Part shown: in pieces, positions 9,791 through 20,744 of the stretch
Layout: each line of letters begins with the position of its first letter
How positions within the stretch are numbered: the first letter of the stretch is position 1
NCBI RefSeq assembly: GCF_018294505.1
Contig: NC_057810.1
Location: 705,207,095-705,271,094, forward strand
Length of the DNA stretch: 64,000 nt
Source of the DNA: Triticum aestivum
Taxonomy: Eukaryota; Streptophyta; Magnoliopsida; Poales; Poaceae
Direction: 5' to 3'
The notes under the pieces: model-generated
Told to the model about the DNA's origin: nothing
Seen by the model: the letters and a program-made list of their open reading frames with translations, nothing else
Databases searched by the model: none
Translations under genes and position numbers: made by a program

Positions 9791-11854
9791 CCTTTCTCCA
9801 GAGGATGATACAATGTATGGCCTCTCTCAGTGTGCGCTCGCCGTCACCTCCGGCAATGTCAAGTGCTAGCATCGAATATGGCTCCACCACTTCATCAACC
9901 ATGACACGAGCATAGCCCTCTGGAATCGGGATGCAATGGAAGGTTGCTTCGGGGGTAATTGTAAAAGCAACGCCGTCCACCACCTTCATGGATATGTTCT
10001 TCATTTTGGAGTGTAGCTCACAGTTAGTGTTCTCTATGATGTCATCCACAGGGTATGTATCCAGCAGTGTGTCGCCCGGGGCAGAACCAATGCTGCTTCT
10101 CGGCATGGATGGGACGGTGCTATCCAATGCTGGACGATCATCCGCTTGCTGCTGCCGCTGCTGAGACCCCCTTTTCTAGCTAAGTGAGTCGTTCTGCTGC
10201 TGCTGCTGCTGGAATTTGAGTGCCAAGTCCACGTGCCTTGCTTCTAGGCCTTGAAGGCGTTCTGCATCTAGCTTCCTCTGCTCCTCCTCAAGCTTCCTCT
10301 TCTTCTCCTCCTCCATCTTCTTTCTTGCACGGGACCTGTAGTCATCATTCCAGTCCGAAAAACCCTCATACCAGGGAATAACGCCCTTGCCTCGTGTTCT
10401 TCCCAGGTGTTCAGAATTTCCCAGGGCGCGCGTAAGCTCGTCGTGCTCTCTGTTGGACGTGAACACCCTCATTCGAGCTTCTTCTATTGTGTCAAGTATC
10501 TTTTGTTCGGCTACTTTTAGACTTGCCTTTTGCGAAACCAGGCCTGTCTTCGGGTCCAACGCCCCCCCATGCGCATAGAACCAAGTTCTGCACCTGGGGG
10601 GCCAGCTCCAAGTAACCAGAGTGACCCATGCATCCTCCATCTCTTGCTCAGACTTATCCCACTTAGGCATTACCACCACGTAGCCACCTGGACCCAGCCT
10701 ATGGAACTGCGTCTTTTTGCGACATTAGCCTTGTTTTTTATCAACCGTTCCTTAGATAATTCGGAATCCTTGAATTTCATGAAATCGTCGCAGTGTTCTC
10801 TTTGCTTCTCCAGTGTTCCCGTGAATTCTGGAGCCTTCCTTTCTGCAGCGAGGTAGTTGGCCCATACAGTTTTCTTGTGGGTGTTGAATGCAATTGCCAT
10901 CTTCTTAAGAGCAGCGCCCTTGACTTTGTCCACATCTGCTTTAGTGAAATAATCTGGTAGGGTGAAATGTTCCATCAGAGATTCCCAAAGGTTTTTTTTG
11001 CTCTGTCGTCGACCCAAGTGACAACCGGACGTTTATTTTTTGGCTCTTTCCATTCTTGAATGGAGATTCGGATTAGGTCCTTCACAAGAACTCCGCACTG
11101 ACGAGTGCACTTGTTCGCAATGTTCTTAGGCGTGAGGGGTTCGCCACTAGGTTTGACGGAGTCGATGTTGTACTTGACACGATCCTTCAACTTTTTGCCT
11201 GGGCCTCGCTTTGTCATGCTGTCTGTAGAAGCAGATTTGCTCGATCTGGAGGGCTGAAAGAAGAAAGATCGATTCATTAATATATCTTCAAATAAAATAA
11301 AACATGGGATGATCACTAGATGCCTGCTTATATAAATATACCTCGCCGGTAGTCTTTGTTATTTGAAGATCAGCATTGTCTGTGTCATCATAAACATTAT
11401 TGTCTGTGTCATCATAATCATAATCATAGTTCATGACTTCATCAGCTCGGTCGTCGAGATTAGAATATCCTTTCATCACCCTCTCCGGTATTGTTCAGAT
11501 ATTGGGAGCCGTCATCTGCTTCATTCAGATCATCTAGCCTGCGAGGGCTGCGTATGATGTCGAACAATTCCTCTTCTCTCTCTTTGCCGGTATTGTCCGT
11601 CATAGCTTTTACTTAACTAATACATAAGACATATAAAACAATTTAGTATTCAAATTACAATGCATGGATGCAATCAATAAGGAAAAACTGAATCATATAG
11701 TACATAATATATGCATCATCTCGATTAATATATAATCTCGAATACATCATTGTCTCGAATAATATATATAATCTCGAATACATCGTCTCGAATATTATAT
11801 ATCGAATACATCACTAGCTAGGTTCCTAATAAAGATCGAGTACTACAGAAGAAT

Positions 11855-12265
11855 CTAGGGCGCCACTTGCGGTTCCTCGGGCGCGGGCAGTGGACACCCA
11901 AGAGAAGGAACCATCAGAGGATCATATCTCCGGTCATCTGCCCACAGAACCTGCCAAGTAGTGGAAAACCTGACGTCGTCCATAGCAGCCATGTAGCAAT
12001 GGACGTGCTCGTCTTCCTCCCTGACACGGCGACGCACCACCTCCGGCGGGGTCGGCTGCCCCTGCACCGAATGTGGCCCACGCGAACGCCACCAAAGGAG
12101 ATCAGGGTCGACGATGGGACCCGAGGCCGGGTTCCTCACCAAGCGGCATGCCCCTCCAGGTAGCACCTCCCAGTGCCAGCCCGGCGGAGCCCAGTCCCGG
12201 ACATGGGTCCTCTGAAGCATGACGTCGTCGCGAACGGGTCGACGGCGAGGATGCGGGCCGGGCAT
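11855..12265 (-). CDS. Small conserved CACTA ORF, 136 residues
   Basis: An uninterrupted frame from ATG (12265) to TGA/TAG at 11855. Recognisable phrases are HVRDWAPPGWHWEVLPGG, VDPDLLWWRSRGP, VVRRRVREEDEHVHCYM and TWQVLW. A homologous 133-residue frame lies at 62323-62724 in CACTA D with HVRDWALPSWYWKVLPSGG, VDPILVWWQSRRP, VRHRVSEEDEHVRHYM and TWQVL. No known domain recognised. It precedes the Transposase_24/Ulp1 gene on the same strand and may be its upstream exon or a separate gene. Neighbouring genes in this element are broken but this frame is open. Confidence 0.65.
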   Translation of the reverse strand: MPGPHPRRRPVRDDVMLQRTHVRDWAPPGWHWEVLPGGACRLVRNPASGPIVDPDLLWWRSRGPHSVQGQPTPPEVVRRRVREEDEHVHCYMAAMDDVRFSTTWQVLWADDRRYDPLMVPSLGCPLPAPEEPQVAP

Positions 12266-12289
12266 ATCATCGAGAACAAATACTATATG

Positions 12290-12655
12290 CCCGCAAAAAG
12301 TAACATTTTTTAAATGATTAGATTGTGATAACTAAAATTTTATATGCAAATTCTAACAATTTGACACTAATCTAATTCATCTAACTAAAATTAATTCTAA
12401 AATTTCTAACATTTCTGATTATATAACTAACATTTCTAATATTTCTATAACTAAAAAACAGAAAAATTGCTAACATTTCTATAAATACTTCTATAAATAA
12501 AAAACAGAAAATTTTTATAACATATATATATATATATATATATATATAACTAATATTTCTAATATTTCTATAACTAAAAAACAGAAAAATTTATGTAACT
12601 AAAATTTATAACAAAAAACTAATGTGTGTGTGTGTGTGTGTAGACATGGCGGCCG
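12290..12655. repeat. AT-rich repeats and microsatellites
   Basis: Repeated phrases CTAACATTTCT and ACTAAAAAACAGAAAA (12340-12600), a (TA)n run around 12520-12548 and a (GT)n run at 12623-12641. Probably intron or leader of the CACTA A second gene. Confidence 0.7.
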
Positions 12656-12935
12656 GGGCATGAGCTCACTAGCGAGGCGACGACGGGGCGGCGACGACGA
12701 CGGGGCGAAGGGACGGGGCGGAGACGACGGGGCGGGGCGCGGCGACGGGGACGACGGGGGACGGGGACGGGGGGACGACCGGGGACGACGGGGACGGGGA
12801 CGGCCGGGGACGACGGGGACGGGGACGGCCAGGGCGGCGACGGCGACGGGGGAGACGACGAGGGACGGGGACGACCGGGGCGGCGACGAGGGGCGGCGGC
12901 GACGGGGCAGAGAAGAAAGACGGAGGGAGAGATGA
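12656..12935. repeat. GC-rich GACGGGG minisatellite
   Basis: Very G-rich on the plus strand with irregular GGCGACGACGGGG and GGGGACGG units. Several frames are open on both strands purely from composition. The position corresponds to the GC-rich stretch at 61430-61760 upstream of the homologous small ORF of CACTA D, so it may be a gene leader. Confidence 0.7.
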
Positions 12936-12974
12936 GAAATGAATTTTTTTGAAGTGGTTTCTTATATAGGACAC

Positions 12975-13135
12975 CCCTTTAGTACCGGTTGGAGTCACCA
13001 ACCGGTACTAAAGGTCTGTTTTGGCCAGGCCAAGCGGCGGCAAGCCCCCCCTTTAGTACCGGGTGGTGGCTCCAACCGGTACTAAAGATCCCCCCTTTAG
13101 TACCGGTTGGTGCCATGACCCGGTACTAAAGGTGT
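12975..13135. repeat. Internal copies of CACTA terminal-type repeats
   Basis: Three palindromic repeats of the form CTTTAGTACCGG..GG followed by CCAACCGGTACTAAAG lie in the middle of the element, far from either end. CACTA D carries the same arrangement at 61198-61395. No CACTA terminus accompanies them, so this is not a nested element end. Confidence 0.8.
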
Positions 13136-13165
13136 GTGCTGGCGCAGGTCCATGCGGCAAGTTTA

Positions 13166-13207
13166 GTCCCACCTCGCTAGCCGAGGGGCGTCCGCACTGG
13201 TTTATAA
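13166..13207 (+). promoter_or_regulatory. snRNA-promoter-like USE plus TATA module
   Basis: GTCCCACCTCG (13166-13176) differs at one position from the plant snRNA upstream sequence element RTCCCACATCG. It is followed after exactly 24 nt by TTTATAA (13201-13207), the USE-to-TATA geometry of Pol II plant snRNA genes. It points away from the small ORF at 12265. Homologous modules lie at 60532 (+) and 61167 (-). Function is inferred only. Confidence 0.55.
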
Positions 13208-13369
13208 ATCCCAGTGCGGTAGCTCTCTCGAGCTCCTCTCCAAAGCAGGCCTACTGGGCCTACCTATTTTGTGCTGCCTTATGGGCCTACTGGGCCGTTG
13301 CGGGCCTGCATCCTGGCCCAACAAAATGTTGTGTTTCTAGTCGTATGCAGGCCGCTCTCGCCCATTAGG

Positions 13370-14071
13370 CGGGCTTTTTTATTTTCTTAATTTTTTTGCT
13401 TTAATTTTTTTTGCATTATTTATTTTTGAGTTGTTTTTTTGCTGTATATAGAGTTTCTTTGTGAATATTTTTGCTTTAGGTTAGTGCTGGTAGTTTTCAA
13501 ATTTGAATAGTTTAAATTTTGAATTATTTGAAATTCGTGTGAATCACTAGTTTGTGAATAACTTAACTTTGAAAATAGATTTTTCAGTGATTCTTTTTTC
13601 TTATGTTTAATATTATTAGTGTGTTTTATCATTATATTCAATTTGGTAATGCATAGGTTATTTAAAAAATGAAATGCTTTTGTAACAGATGAGTTTTCGT
13701 CCGAAACCCTGATACTTCGAAAGATATTGTCCATTTTATACACGAAGTGCATCCAGTTTTTGCCGTAACCCTCTCTACTTTTTTGCACATGCTATGTGGG
13801 TGAAATTATGATACCATGCCAACTTTCAACCTTTTCTGAGTTCATTTGAAATGATTTTCAATTTTAGGGTCATTTAGCTAAAAAAAATTAGTAAATGCAT
13901 GAAAGAATTTGTTTGCACATAAAATTTCTTCGCGTATCAAATGCCAAAACACATAACTACCCTAACTATTATAGAGATTCCCTCCTGGGTGTCAAACACA
14001 GAAGAAAGTGATGATAGTGAAGCTGATCACATCCCAAATCTTTGGGTGTGAAACTTTTTCTTCGCGTGTGT
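13370..14071. other. AT-rich spacer between the CACTA A genes
   Basis: Runs of T and low GC, no recognisable exon. It separates the end of the transposase gene (14072) from the divergent promoter-like module. Confidence 0.5.
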
Positions 14072-17000
14072 CTATTTGCACCATAGCCATGGAAAATCTT
14101 CATCATTTAACTGGGTGCTCGGGTCAATATTCACTGTGAATGGAGCAATTTCATCAAACTTTTCATAATCTTCTGACATGTCTGTCTTGTCATCCACTCC
14201 GACGATGTTTCTTTTACCTGAAAGAACTATGTGGCGCTTTGGCTCGTCGTATGATCCATTCGCTTCCTTATCTTTTCTTTTTCTCGGCCTGGTAGACATG
14301 TCTTTCACATAAAAAACCTGCACCACATCATTGGCCAGGACGAATGGTTCGTCTGCATACGCAAGATTGTTGAGATCCACTGTTGTCATTTCGTACTGCG
14401 GGTCTTCCGTTACCCCGCCTCGTGTCATATTGACCCATTTGCACCAAAACAAAGGGACCTTAAAATCACCTCCATAGTTAAGTTCCGATATGTCCTCTAT
14501 GTAACCATAATATGTTTCCTTTCCCATGTTGGTTGTTGCATCAAAGCGGACACCACTGTTTTGGTTGGTGCTCTTCTTATCTTGGGGATCGTGTAAAATG
14601 TATTCCCATTTATCTGGTACCCTTTGAAAGTCATTATATTCGAAGATGGTAACTGGGACAGCGAGTACAGGTCATCTTCAATACCGCCATCATGCATGGC
14701 ACGTTTCTATAACCAACCGGTGAAAGTCCTCGTTTGTTCACGTGTAATCCAGTCGTCAGACTTCTCCGAGTGTTTGGAGTGTAGAAAATTCTTGTATTCC
14801 TCCATATACGGAGCCACCAAGGCGGAATCCTGTAGAACTATGTAGTGTGCTTCAATGAGAGAATGCCCGTCCATACATATTATTTGATCCTCTCCTAGCG
14901 TGCCTTTTCCATCCAGTCTGCCATTATGCCGTGATTCAGGAACACCAACCGGCTTAAGTTCAGGAATAAAGTCAATACAAAACTCAATGACCTCCTCATT
15001 TTCATGGCCCTTCGAGATGCTTCCTTCTGGCCTAGCACGTTTATGAACATTATTTCTTCAAGACTCCCATGAACCTCTCAAAGGGGAACATATTGTGTAG
15101 AAATACAGGACCCAAAACGTTAATCTCTTCGCAAAGGTGAACTAGGACGTGTGTCATGATGTTGAAGAAGGATGGTGGGAACACCAACTCGAAACTGACA
15201 AGACATTGCACCAAATCATTCTGTAACCTTGGTATGATTTCTGGATCGATTACCTTCTGAGAGATTGCATTGAGGAATGCACTTAGCTTCACAATGGCTA
15301 ATTGAATGTTTTCCGGTAGAAGCCCCCTCAATGCAACCGGAAGCAGTTGCGCCATAATCACGTGGCAGTCATGAGACTTTAGGTTCTAGAACTTTTTCTC
15401 TGTCATATTTATTATTCCCTTTATATTTTACGAGAAGCCAGACGGTACCTTCATGCTGAGCAGGCATTCAAAGAAGATTTCCTTCTCTTCTTTGGTAAGA
15501 GCATAGCTGTCCTGACCCTGATGTATGCCATCTTTTCCGTGCATATGTTGCTGGTCCTCCCATGCCTCTGGTGTATCTTTTGTCTTCCCATACACGCCCA
15601 AGAAGCCAAGCAGGGTCACGCAAAGATTCTTCGTCACGTGCATCACGTTGATTGCGGAGCGGACCTCTAGGTCTTTCAAATAGGGCAGGTCCCAAAATAT
15701 AGATTTATTCTTCCACATGGGTGCGCGTCCATCAGCGTCCTTCGGAACAGGTAGTCCGCCAGGACCCTTTCCAAAGATTACCTTCAAATCCTTGACCATA
15801 TCATGTACATCAGCACCAGTACGGTGGCGAGGCTTCGTCCGGTGATCCGCCTCACCTTTGAAATGCTTGCCTTTCTTTCTTACGGGATGCCTGCTTGGAA
15901 GAAATAGACGATGTCCCAGGTACACATTCTTCCTACAACTCTCCAAATATATACTGTCAGTATCATCCAAACAGTGCGTGCATCCGCGGTATCCCTTGTT
16001 TGTCTATCCTGAAAGGTTACTGAGAGCAGGCCAATCATTGATGGTCACGAACAGCAACGCCTTTAGGTCAAATTCTTCCTGTCTGTGCTCATCCCACGCA
16101 CGTACACATGTTCCATTCCACAGCAGTAATAGTTCTTCAACTAATGACCTTAGGTACACATCAATGTCGTTTCCGGGTTGCTTAGGGCCTTGGATGAGCA
16201 CTAGCATCATAATGAACTTCCGCTTCATGCACAACCAAGGAGGAAGGTTATATAAACATAGAGTCACATGCCACGTGCTATGGTTGCTGCTCTGCTCCCC
16301 AAAAGGATTAATGCCATCTGCGCTTAGACCAAACCATACATTACTTGGGTCACCTGCAAACTCCTCCCTATACTTTCTCTCGATTTTTCTCCACTGCGAA
16401 CCGTCAGCGGGTACTCTCAACTTTTCGTCTTTCTTACGGTCTTCTCTGTGCCACCGCATCACCTTCGCATGCTCTTTGTTTTGGAACAAACGTTTCAACC
16501 GTGGTATTATAGGAACATACCACATCAGCTTGGTAGGAATCTTCTTCCTGGGGCGCTCGCCCTCGGCATCACCAGGGTCATCGCGACTGATCTTATAATG
16601 CAATGCATCGCATACCGGGCAAGCGTTCAAATCCTCGTACTCACCGCGGTAGAGGGTGCAGTCATTAGGGCATGTATGTATCTTCTGCACCTCTAACCCT
16701 AGAGGGCAGACCGCCTTCTTTGCTTCATACGTACTCTTGGGCAATTCGTTGTCCTTTGGAAGCATATTCTTTATCATTACTAGCAACTTTCCAAATCCCT
16801 TGTCAGATACACCATTCTCTGCCTTCCATTGCAGCAATTCAAGTGTGGTGCCCAACTTTTTTTGTCAGCTTCACAATTCGGGTACAAGAATTTCTTGTGA
16901 TCCTCTAACATGCGCTGCAACTTCTTCCTCTCCAAATCACTTGCATAGTTTCTCTTTGCATCGGTAATGGCCCAACCTAGATCATTAGCGGGCTCATCTG

Positions 17001-17367
17001 ATGCCTCTTCTTTAGCTTCTTCCCGCATTGCCGGCTCAGCTTCTTCCCCCATTGTTGTATCATCGTATTCAGGGAACCCATGGCCAGTATAGTTGTCTTC
17101 GTCCTCTTCTTCTTCATTGTCTTCCATCATAACCCCTCTTTCTTTGTGCTTGGTCCAAACATTATAGTGGGGCATGAAACCGGACTCAAATAGGTGGACG
17201 TGAATGGTTCTTGACGTCGAGTAATTGTGACCATTCTTACAGTCAGCACATGGACAAGGCATAAAACCATCCGCCCGCTTGTTTGCCTCAGCGGCAAGCA
17301 GAAAAGTATGCATGCCATTAATGAACCCAGGAGAGCATCAGTCATCATACATCCATTGTCGGCTCAT
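14072..17367 (-). pseudogene. CACTA A transposase (TNP2 type), degenerate
   Basis: The ATG at 17367 opens MSRQWMYDD, the start of the transposase-associated domain (PF13963), continuing with ADGFMPCPCADCKN. The TNP2 core follows (16855-15428; ACPVCDALHYK, MWYVPIIPRLKRLF, LSADGINPFG, IMMLVLIQGPKQPGNDIDVYL, WDLPYLKDL, INVMHVTKN). Then DUF4218 (LRGLLPENIQLAIVKL, HNMFPFERFMGVLKK) and DUF4216 (YYGYIEDISELNY, VPLFWCKWVN, FYVKDMSTRPRKR). Lesions: TGA at 17338-17340, a one-base loss in the A-run at 16857-16863, stops at 16004, 15428, 15386 and 14707, a frameshift at about 15050 and another near 14590. The reaction would be cut-and-paste transposition using the CACTA termini. Clearly dead. Confidence 0.92.
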
Positions 17368-17462
17368 CTTCATTACACAACACCGAATAGACCAAATTAA
17401 TACAAGTTCATACATAAAGTTCATATACAACACTTAATTAAATGCAACATAGAAATAACTCT

Positions 17463-17768
17463 CTAGCTAAAGAATTTAAATGCAACAACAAATGCGATCA
17501 AGATCGCAACTAAGGTAACAATTGATCCAACAGGATAATGATACCAAGCCACACTATCAATGGCATATTTTCTAATCTTTCTAATCTTCAACTGCATTTT
17601 CTCCATCTTGATCTTGTGATCATCGACGACATCAGCAACATGCAACTCCAATTCCATCTTCTCCCCCGCAATTCTTTTCAATTTTTTTTTCAAATACTCG
17701 TTTTCTCTTTCAACTAAATTTAACCTCTCGACAATAGGGTCGGTTGGAATTTCCGGTTCACATACCTC
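17463..17768 (-). CDS. CACTA-encoded coiled-coil protein with C-terminal membrane helix (last exon)
   Basis: After an AG acceptor at about 17769 the frame reads VCEPEIPTDPIVERLNLVER, a Lys/Glu heptad-rich coiled coil with LELHVADVVDDHKIKM, and ends WYHYPVGSIVTLVAILIAF then VVAFKFFS and a stop. The C-terminal 20 hydrophobic residues look like a tail anchor. About 102 residues are visible; an upstream exon (about 18020-17850) is likely but not resolved. I know this family only as a frequent companion of Triticeae CACTA transposases; its function is unknown to me. It lies just upstream of the transposase on the same strand and is intact. Confidence 0.6.
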   Translation of the reverse strand, partial: EVCEPEIPTDPIVERLNLVERENEYLKKKLKRIAGEKMELELHVADVVDDHKIKMEKMQLKIRKIRKYAIDSVAWYHYPVGSIVTLVAILIAFVVAFKFFS

Positions 17769-17787
17769 CTAGATAAACATATCTATG

Positions 17788-18425
17788 TCAACTTGATGGA
17801 CATAATTTGTCATAAACATGAAATGCAACAACTAATTTTAAAAGAGAATATACCACATCCAAATCATAACAAGGACGAGGGCCAACGGGGACGGATATCA
17901 AAACCATGGCACTATGTATAACAAACAACGTACGGGTAAGATAATTATATGAGTAACTATTTATCCAAATCACACAAACATCAATTTGGTAATGTAAAAC
18001 ATTCATGAACAAGAGCCTCACCACAAGGTGGTGCCGGCGACGGGACGGTGCGGGCGATCGATGGTGGTTACGACGGAGATTTAGAAGACACTAAGTAAAC
18101 CACACCTACATATGCAAACTAAGCGTATTTTTGACCTCAAATTGCATATAAATCAAATACTAGCACATATAATTCCTCCCAATTTACTAAACTCACAAAT
18201 TAATCACTATACAAAGCATTGCAAGAGCTAATCTAGCAATGAGAGATGAAAGGACAAAGTTGCTAACCTTTGTGATCATTTGAATGGATGGGGGCCTTCA
18301 AATCTTGACAAATTTTGGGCAAAATTTGTGATGAGCTCGAGGAAGAGAGGGGAAGAACAGAGGAAGTGAGGGGAAAGGGGAAGAACAGAGTGATCTCGGG
18401 TGGACGAAGGGTTTATATACGATGA
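17788..18425. other. Leader region of the CACTA A minus-strand genes
   Basis: Contains probable upstream exon or UTR of the coiled-coil protein and an AT-rich spacer before the right subterminal repeats (18426-18633). No further gene recognised. Confidence 0.4.
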
Positions 18426-18636
18426 CCTTTAGTACCGGTTCGTGGCACGAAGGGTACTAAAGGTGCTGGAGGGGCCCCACACTGACAACATCCTGCCACC
18501 ACTCTCTTTAGTACCGGTTCGTGGCATGAACCGGTGCTAAAGGTTCGCCACGAACCAGTACTAATGACAGCGGCCGGCTAGCCGAACAAACCGGCACTAA
18601 TGTGTCTCAAATTTGACCCTTTTTCTACTAGTGAAA

Positions 18637-18641
18637 GGGAG
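18637..18641. mobile_element. Right tip of the Stowaway MITE split by CACTA A
   Basis: GGGAG followed by TA (18642-18643), directly after the right AAA duplication of CACTA A. It completes the MITE begun at 6406. Confidence 0.82.
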
Positions 18642-18643
18642 TA

Positions 18644-19139
18644 TGTATACAGGAGTCTGGGATTGCTGCCTAGGCGAAGGACCTTTTCCCATGGTGGTGA
18701 CCAAAGAAGCCATATAACCATGATTTGCAAAGTCAATGGTAGTCTCAAGGGGCAACAAACCTGCGGCATTTCAGTTGCGGAAGGATATAACGCCTGCGGC
18801 CGTGTCTACATGCGAATAATTTGTAATAGTCAGTTTATTTCTCAGAAGATGAATAGGGATCAAACAAAGTTGGCGATCATTTGGCATATTATAGCCGTAT
18901 AGAGTGTACCAGGACTTTGTGGATACACGTAGGATCACCATGTATTGAGGATCGTCTACCTCTCGACTAACTCTCTCAATATGGAATAAAACTCCTTTTC
19001 CCTTGCAGAAAAAGAATAATTTGTAACAGTGCACATGTAAAGTACGTCAAAATGAACATATATGAAGCACGATAAATAAATCTACTTTATATTTTGGCTA
19101 ACTGAATCAAACATATTGACAAATACAACAAATTTATAA
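18644..19139. other. Anonymous DNA with a possible short retroposon
   Basis: No gene recognised. The phrase AATAATTTGTAA occurs at 18814-18825 and 19015-19026 and could be the target duplication of a roughly 190-bp retroposed sequence ending in AGAAAAAG. Confidence 0.3.
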
Positions 19140-19475
19140 GGCTAGTCATAATGTGGAGTAACTTAAACTAGTGTGACGCTTATGACACTAGTCTATGTTA
19201 CTACAATCATAGTGCAAAGTAATATAAAAATAGTATCATATACCCTCCGTCTTAAAATAAGTGTCTCAACTTTAGTACAACTAGTACTAAAATGGAGACA
19301 CTTATTTTGAGATGTAGGAAGTAAATGATTGCAGGTAGTAGATTGTAGATTCATTTTGCTTTGGATTGCATTATCTCACTTCAAACACCTCTCTCCTCAT
19401 TAACTACGTGTCGCATAAATAAACTTGTCTTGAAACACGATGTGTTACTAGCTAGTTACTCCACTATCACCAGGG
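19140..19475. mobile_element. MITE with GGAGTAAC inverted ends, carrying a nested Stowaway
   Basis: Left end GGCTAGTCATAATGTGGAGTAAC and right end GTTACTCCACTATCACCAGG are inverted repeats. The body contains the TCTCACTTCAAACACC and CTCCTCATTAACTACGTG phrases of a common Triticeae MITE. The superfamily is not established because no clear target duplication was found. Confidence 0.65.
19243..19321. mobile_element. Stowaway MITE, 79 bp, nested
   Basis: CCCTCCGTCTTAAAATAAGTG at the left and CACTTATTTTGAGATGTAGG at the right form inverted arms around a short loop. TA flanks it at 19241-19242 and 19322-19323. Confidence 0.9.
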
Positions 19476-20235
19476 AGTCATACACATCGATCATCATAGG
19501 ATTTTGTACAGAACCTAATACATTGGTTGAATATCTAATTGTACTATAATTACTATCAATAGGTATATAATTGGAGAAACAAATAATTGCACCATTCCGA
19601 GAAAATGGTATCACTCATTAATGGAAATTGACTCTTTTTTGCGAGATGGAAAAATTGCTCTCAAATACCAAGAATCTCGTTACCACCAAGAGTTGATGCA
19701 TTTCATCAACTTATTAAGCCATGCAATAAAACTCATTATTTCTGAATGCTTTTAGGGCACTATTCAAAGCAAGGTTTCAACCTCGTGTCATCCCAAAGTT
19801 TCACATTAAAAAGATATAAATCATTTCATGGGTTATAGACTTGTAATGGGTGCTTATCTAGATTCGCCTATAAGATCGAGGAAAACCAATGGCTAGGTTT
19901 TGGAAACATTTCATGGCATAGGGAATACAAGCAGCAATAACATAACATTTTCCGTAGGATCTACAACACCTGAACCTGAAATTTACATGTTACCGAGAAG
20001 AAATATTTGGTAGAGGAACTCTCTTGTAGACCATAGTATCATGTGTGTCATTTAAGTATTTACAACCTCCACAACCTCGCCTATGAGATAATGATTTCAT
20101 TCATTTAACTTAGATTTGTTAGCATTAGTTGTAGCTAAATAACGTCCGGCGACTGCACCTACTTCTTTGGCCATAAGAATATCACCTTCTAGAAATATTC
20201 GAACATATGATTACATGTTTCTATCTTTGTAAAAG
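19476..20235. other. Anonymous AT-rich DNA
   Basis: No recognisable gene or repeat. A minus-strand stretch around 20100-20190 reads as a short open frame without a domain I can name. Confidence 0.35.
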
Positions 20236-20727
20236 TTTTATGTAGTTCGTACAAAAAGAAGTGATCATCACTAAGGACAACCTGGCAAAATGTAATTGGG
20301 TGGGTAGTAAACATTCTTGTTACTGTGATCAAGATGAATCAATCCAACATCTATTTCTAGATTGCCCACCTGCCAAGCTACTGTGGCGCATCGTGCATGT
20401 GGCTTTTGACCTCAGTCCAATAAATACATGGGGGCTTGGCTAAATGGGGTAGAGCCTAAATTAGCGGCATATATTCGAGTCAGATTGTGTGCATTACTTT
20501 GGGCCATATAAACTGCCGGAATGACGCGATTTTTATCAGACAAAGCATTATAATTTTTTATAGGTAATCTACAGAGCAATTGGCTGGATCCATATGTGGT
20601 CGTTACTCAGTCGCGCGGAAGCCAAGAAGCATATGGCTTATGAGTGCGACCGATGGGAGACAGTGGCATGGGATAGCTACAACCGTTTTGGATGCAGCCC
20701 AACAATAGATATATGTATAGGCATCTA
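20236..20727 (+). mobile_element. LINE 3' end, left part (zinc-binding RT domain), split by CACTA B
   Basis: The frame around 20240-20440 reads FM*FVQKEVIITKDNLAKCNW, then CYCDQDESIQHLFLDCPPAKLLW, the zf-RVT domain (PF13966) found at the C-terminus of plant LINE reverse transcriptases. A stop replaces Trp near 20241 and the frame breaks after 20443. The element is 5' truncated, as usual for LINEs. Its 3' UTR resumes at 51056 on the far side of CACTA B. Confidence 0.85.
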
Positions 20728-20744
20728 CACTACTGGAATCAGCT

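Larger units (their letters stand above)
6938..11603 (-). pseudogene. CACTA A second protein: Transposase_24 with Ulp1-like protease
   Basis: Starts at the ATG at 11603 with an acidic N-terminus. The exon from about 11255 carries the plant Ptta/En/Spm (PF03004) region including ISIQEWKEP, WVDDRAKK, WESLMEHFTLPDYF and AFNTHKKTVWANYLAAERK. It then has WSWPPRCRTWFYAHGGALDP, a charged coiled coil with Gln runs, a Pro-rich repeat region (9600-9790) and a domain to 8560. Short exons at about 8449-8269, 7707-7592, 7493-7419, 7300-7198 and 7110-6938 encode a C48 (Ulp1) cysteine peptidase fold, with HW (His), VLDS (Asp) and NDLCAFY (Cys) in order. Lesions: a missing T near 10990, an A-run deletion near 10705, a stop near 10178, stops and a shift at 9400-9600. 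Exon limits were read by eye from GT/AG and similarity. Confidence 0.82.
6513..18633 (-). mobile_element. CACTA A: complete En/Spm transposon, 12.1 kb
   Basis: Termini are CACTAGTGCAGAA (6513) and, inverted, CACTAGTAGAAAAAGG (ending 18633), with a 3-bp AAA duplication (6510-6512, 18634-18636). Both ends carry subterminal inverted TTTAGTGCCGGTT / TTTAGTACCGGTT repeats. All genes lie on the minus strand: a coiled-coil/TM protein, a TNP2-type transposase, a small ORF and a Transposase_24/Ulp1 protein. Most are pseudogenes, so the copy cannot move by itself. Confidence 0.93.

Noticed and set aside
12975..13135. Terminus of another CACTA nested in CACTA A
   Set aside because: The repeats look terminal but no CACTA/TAGTG end or 3-bp duplication accompanies them, and CACTA D has the same internal block.
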